Positions 63,771 through 64,000 of a DNA stretch of 64,000 nt are shown here, in pieces. The position numbers and the translations under genes are program-made. The notes below the pieces were generated by a model that worked only from the letters and a program-made list of their open reading frames with translations, searched no databases and had not been told where the DNA came from. Origin of the DNA: Planotetraspora mira (GTDB taxonomy: Bacteria; Actinomycetota; Actinomycetes; Streptosporangiales; Streptosporangiaceae); the NCBI RefSeq assembly GCF_016863275.1, contig NZ_BOOO01000041.1, positions 110,870 through 174,869 of the forward strand, read 5' to 3'. Within the stretch, counting starts at the first letter, position 1. Every line of letters begins with the position of its first letter.

Positions 63771-63790
63771 AGCACCCCTTCGGGGGTGCT
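63771..63790 (+). terminator. Tetraloop hairpin AGCACCCC-TTCG-GGGGTGCT
   Basis: Perfect 8-bp stem with the stable TTCG loop, followed by AATCTTC. A second termination signal for valS, or part of the leader of the next gene. Confidence 0.65.
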
Positions 63791-64000
63791 AATCTTCATG
63801 TACGCGGAAAACACGGCGCGCCTCACCTCTTCTCAGAGAATCGCGAGCTACGCTTCCCGCTAACTCCTCTCATTCAACCCGGATTCGGGATGCTGTCGAG
63901 CGTTCGATGGCAATTCGGATATCGGGTAGGCTGGAGGGGTTGCCCCGGAGACGGGGTGGTCGGAATTCCTGTTGGATTGCGGGGTTCGGGTCAAGTGTTT
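63791..64000. other. Right-edge intergenic region
   Basis: No gene seen in the last 210 bases. The stretch is less GC-rich than average and may be a promoter region (TAGGCT around 63927) for a gene beginning outside the window. Confidence 0.4.

Overview
The window is chromosomal DNA of a high-GC actinomycete. Evidence: GC-rich codon use with many GTG/TTG starts, the gene order tig-clpP1-clpP2-clpX-valS, mycothiol-linked enzyme families, a 25-residue bL37 ribosomal protein, XRE regulators paired with RsbW-like ATPases, SpoIIE/PP2C phosphatases and a ydaO-type c-di-AMP riboswitch. The mix looks most like Streptosporangiales (Streptosporangium, Nonomuraea, Microbispora and relatives), but that placement is an inference; no rRNA is present.

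Layout. 1-2.7 kb (minus strand): partial GH13 glucosidase, group II truncated haemoglobin, MscS channel. 3.1-8.0 kb: a small protein divergent from a TPR transcriptional regulator, then a GNAT, a 24-codon micro-ORF with its own promoter, and a TPR/STAND-like protein that overlaps the micro-ORF stop. 8.1-28.9 kb: housekeeping genes (purU, prolyl oligopeptidase, HNH nuclease, ilvD, NERD, amidase, a lemA/DUF2207-like operon, pepN, nitroreductase-family thioredoxin fold, aldehyde dehydrogenase, def, rpiB, eis-like). 29.0-33.4 kb: a membrane PP2C phosphatase, an orphan LanKC-like lanthionine synthetase with a degraded kinase active site, and an atypical NarL-type response regulator. 33.6-43.5 kb: site-2 protease, rhomboid protease, a secreted coiled-coil peptidase under a c-di-AMP riboswitch with an apparent CTG start, a deoR-galT operon, bL37, and an RsbU-type phosphatase.

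44.7-53.3 kb is the accessory region. A divergent tRNA pair, tRNA-Pro(TGG) on minus and tRNA-Gly(TCC) on plus, has been hit on both sides. Island A (44694-48028) is bounded by a 100-bp direct repeat covering the 3' part of tRNA-Pro and its terminator, and ends in a frameshifted integrase. Island B (48199-53278) is bounded by a repeat of the tRNA-Gly 3' end and its terminator; its integrase is split by a VOC gene and has lost the catalytic tyrosine. Island B also carries an IF-1 paralogue and a GNAT gene preceded by a 19-codon leader peptide with alternative stems, the layout of a translational attenuator. Both islands look decayed and immobile.

53.3-64.0 kb: threonine synthase-like PLP enzyme, an RsbW-like ATPase divergent from an XRE/DUF5753 regulator across a cluster of TGCAC palindromes, then tig, clpP1, clpP2, clpX and valS. 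A 15-bp sequence is shared by the upstream regions of tig and clpP1. No CRISPR array, rRNA or intact insertion sequence was seen.
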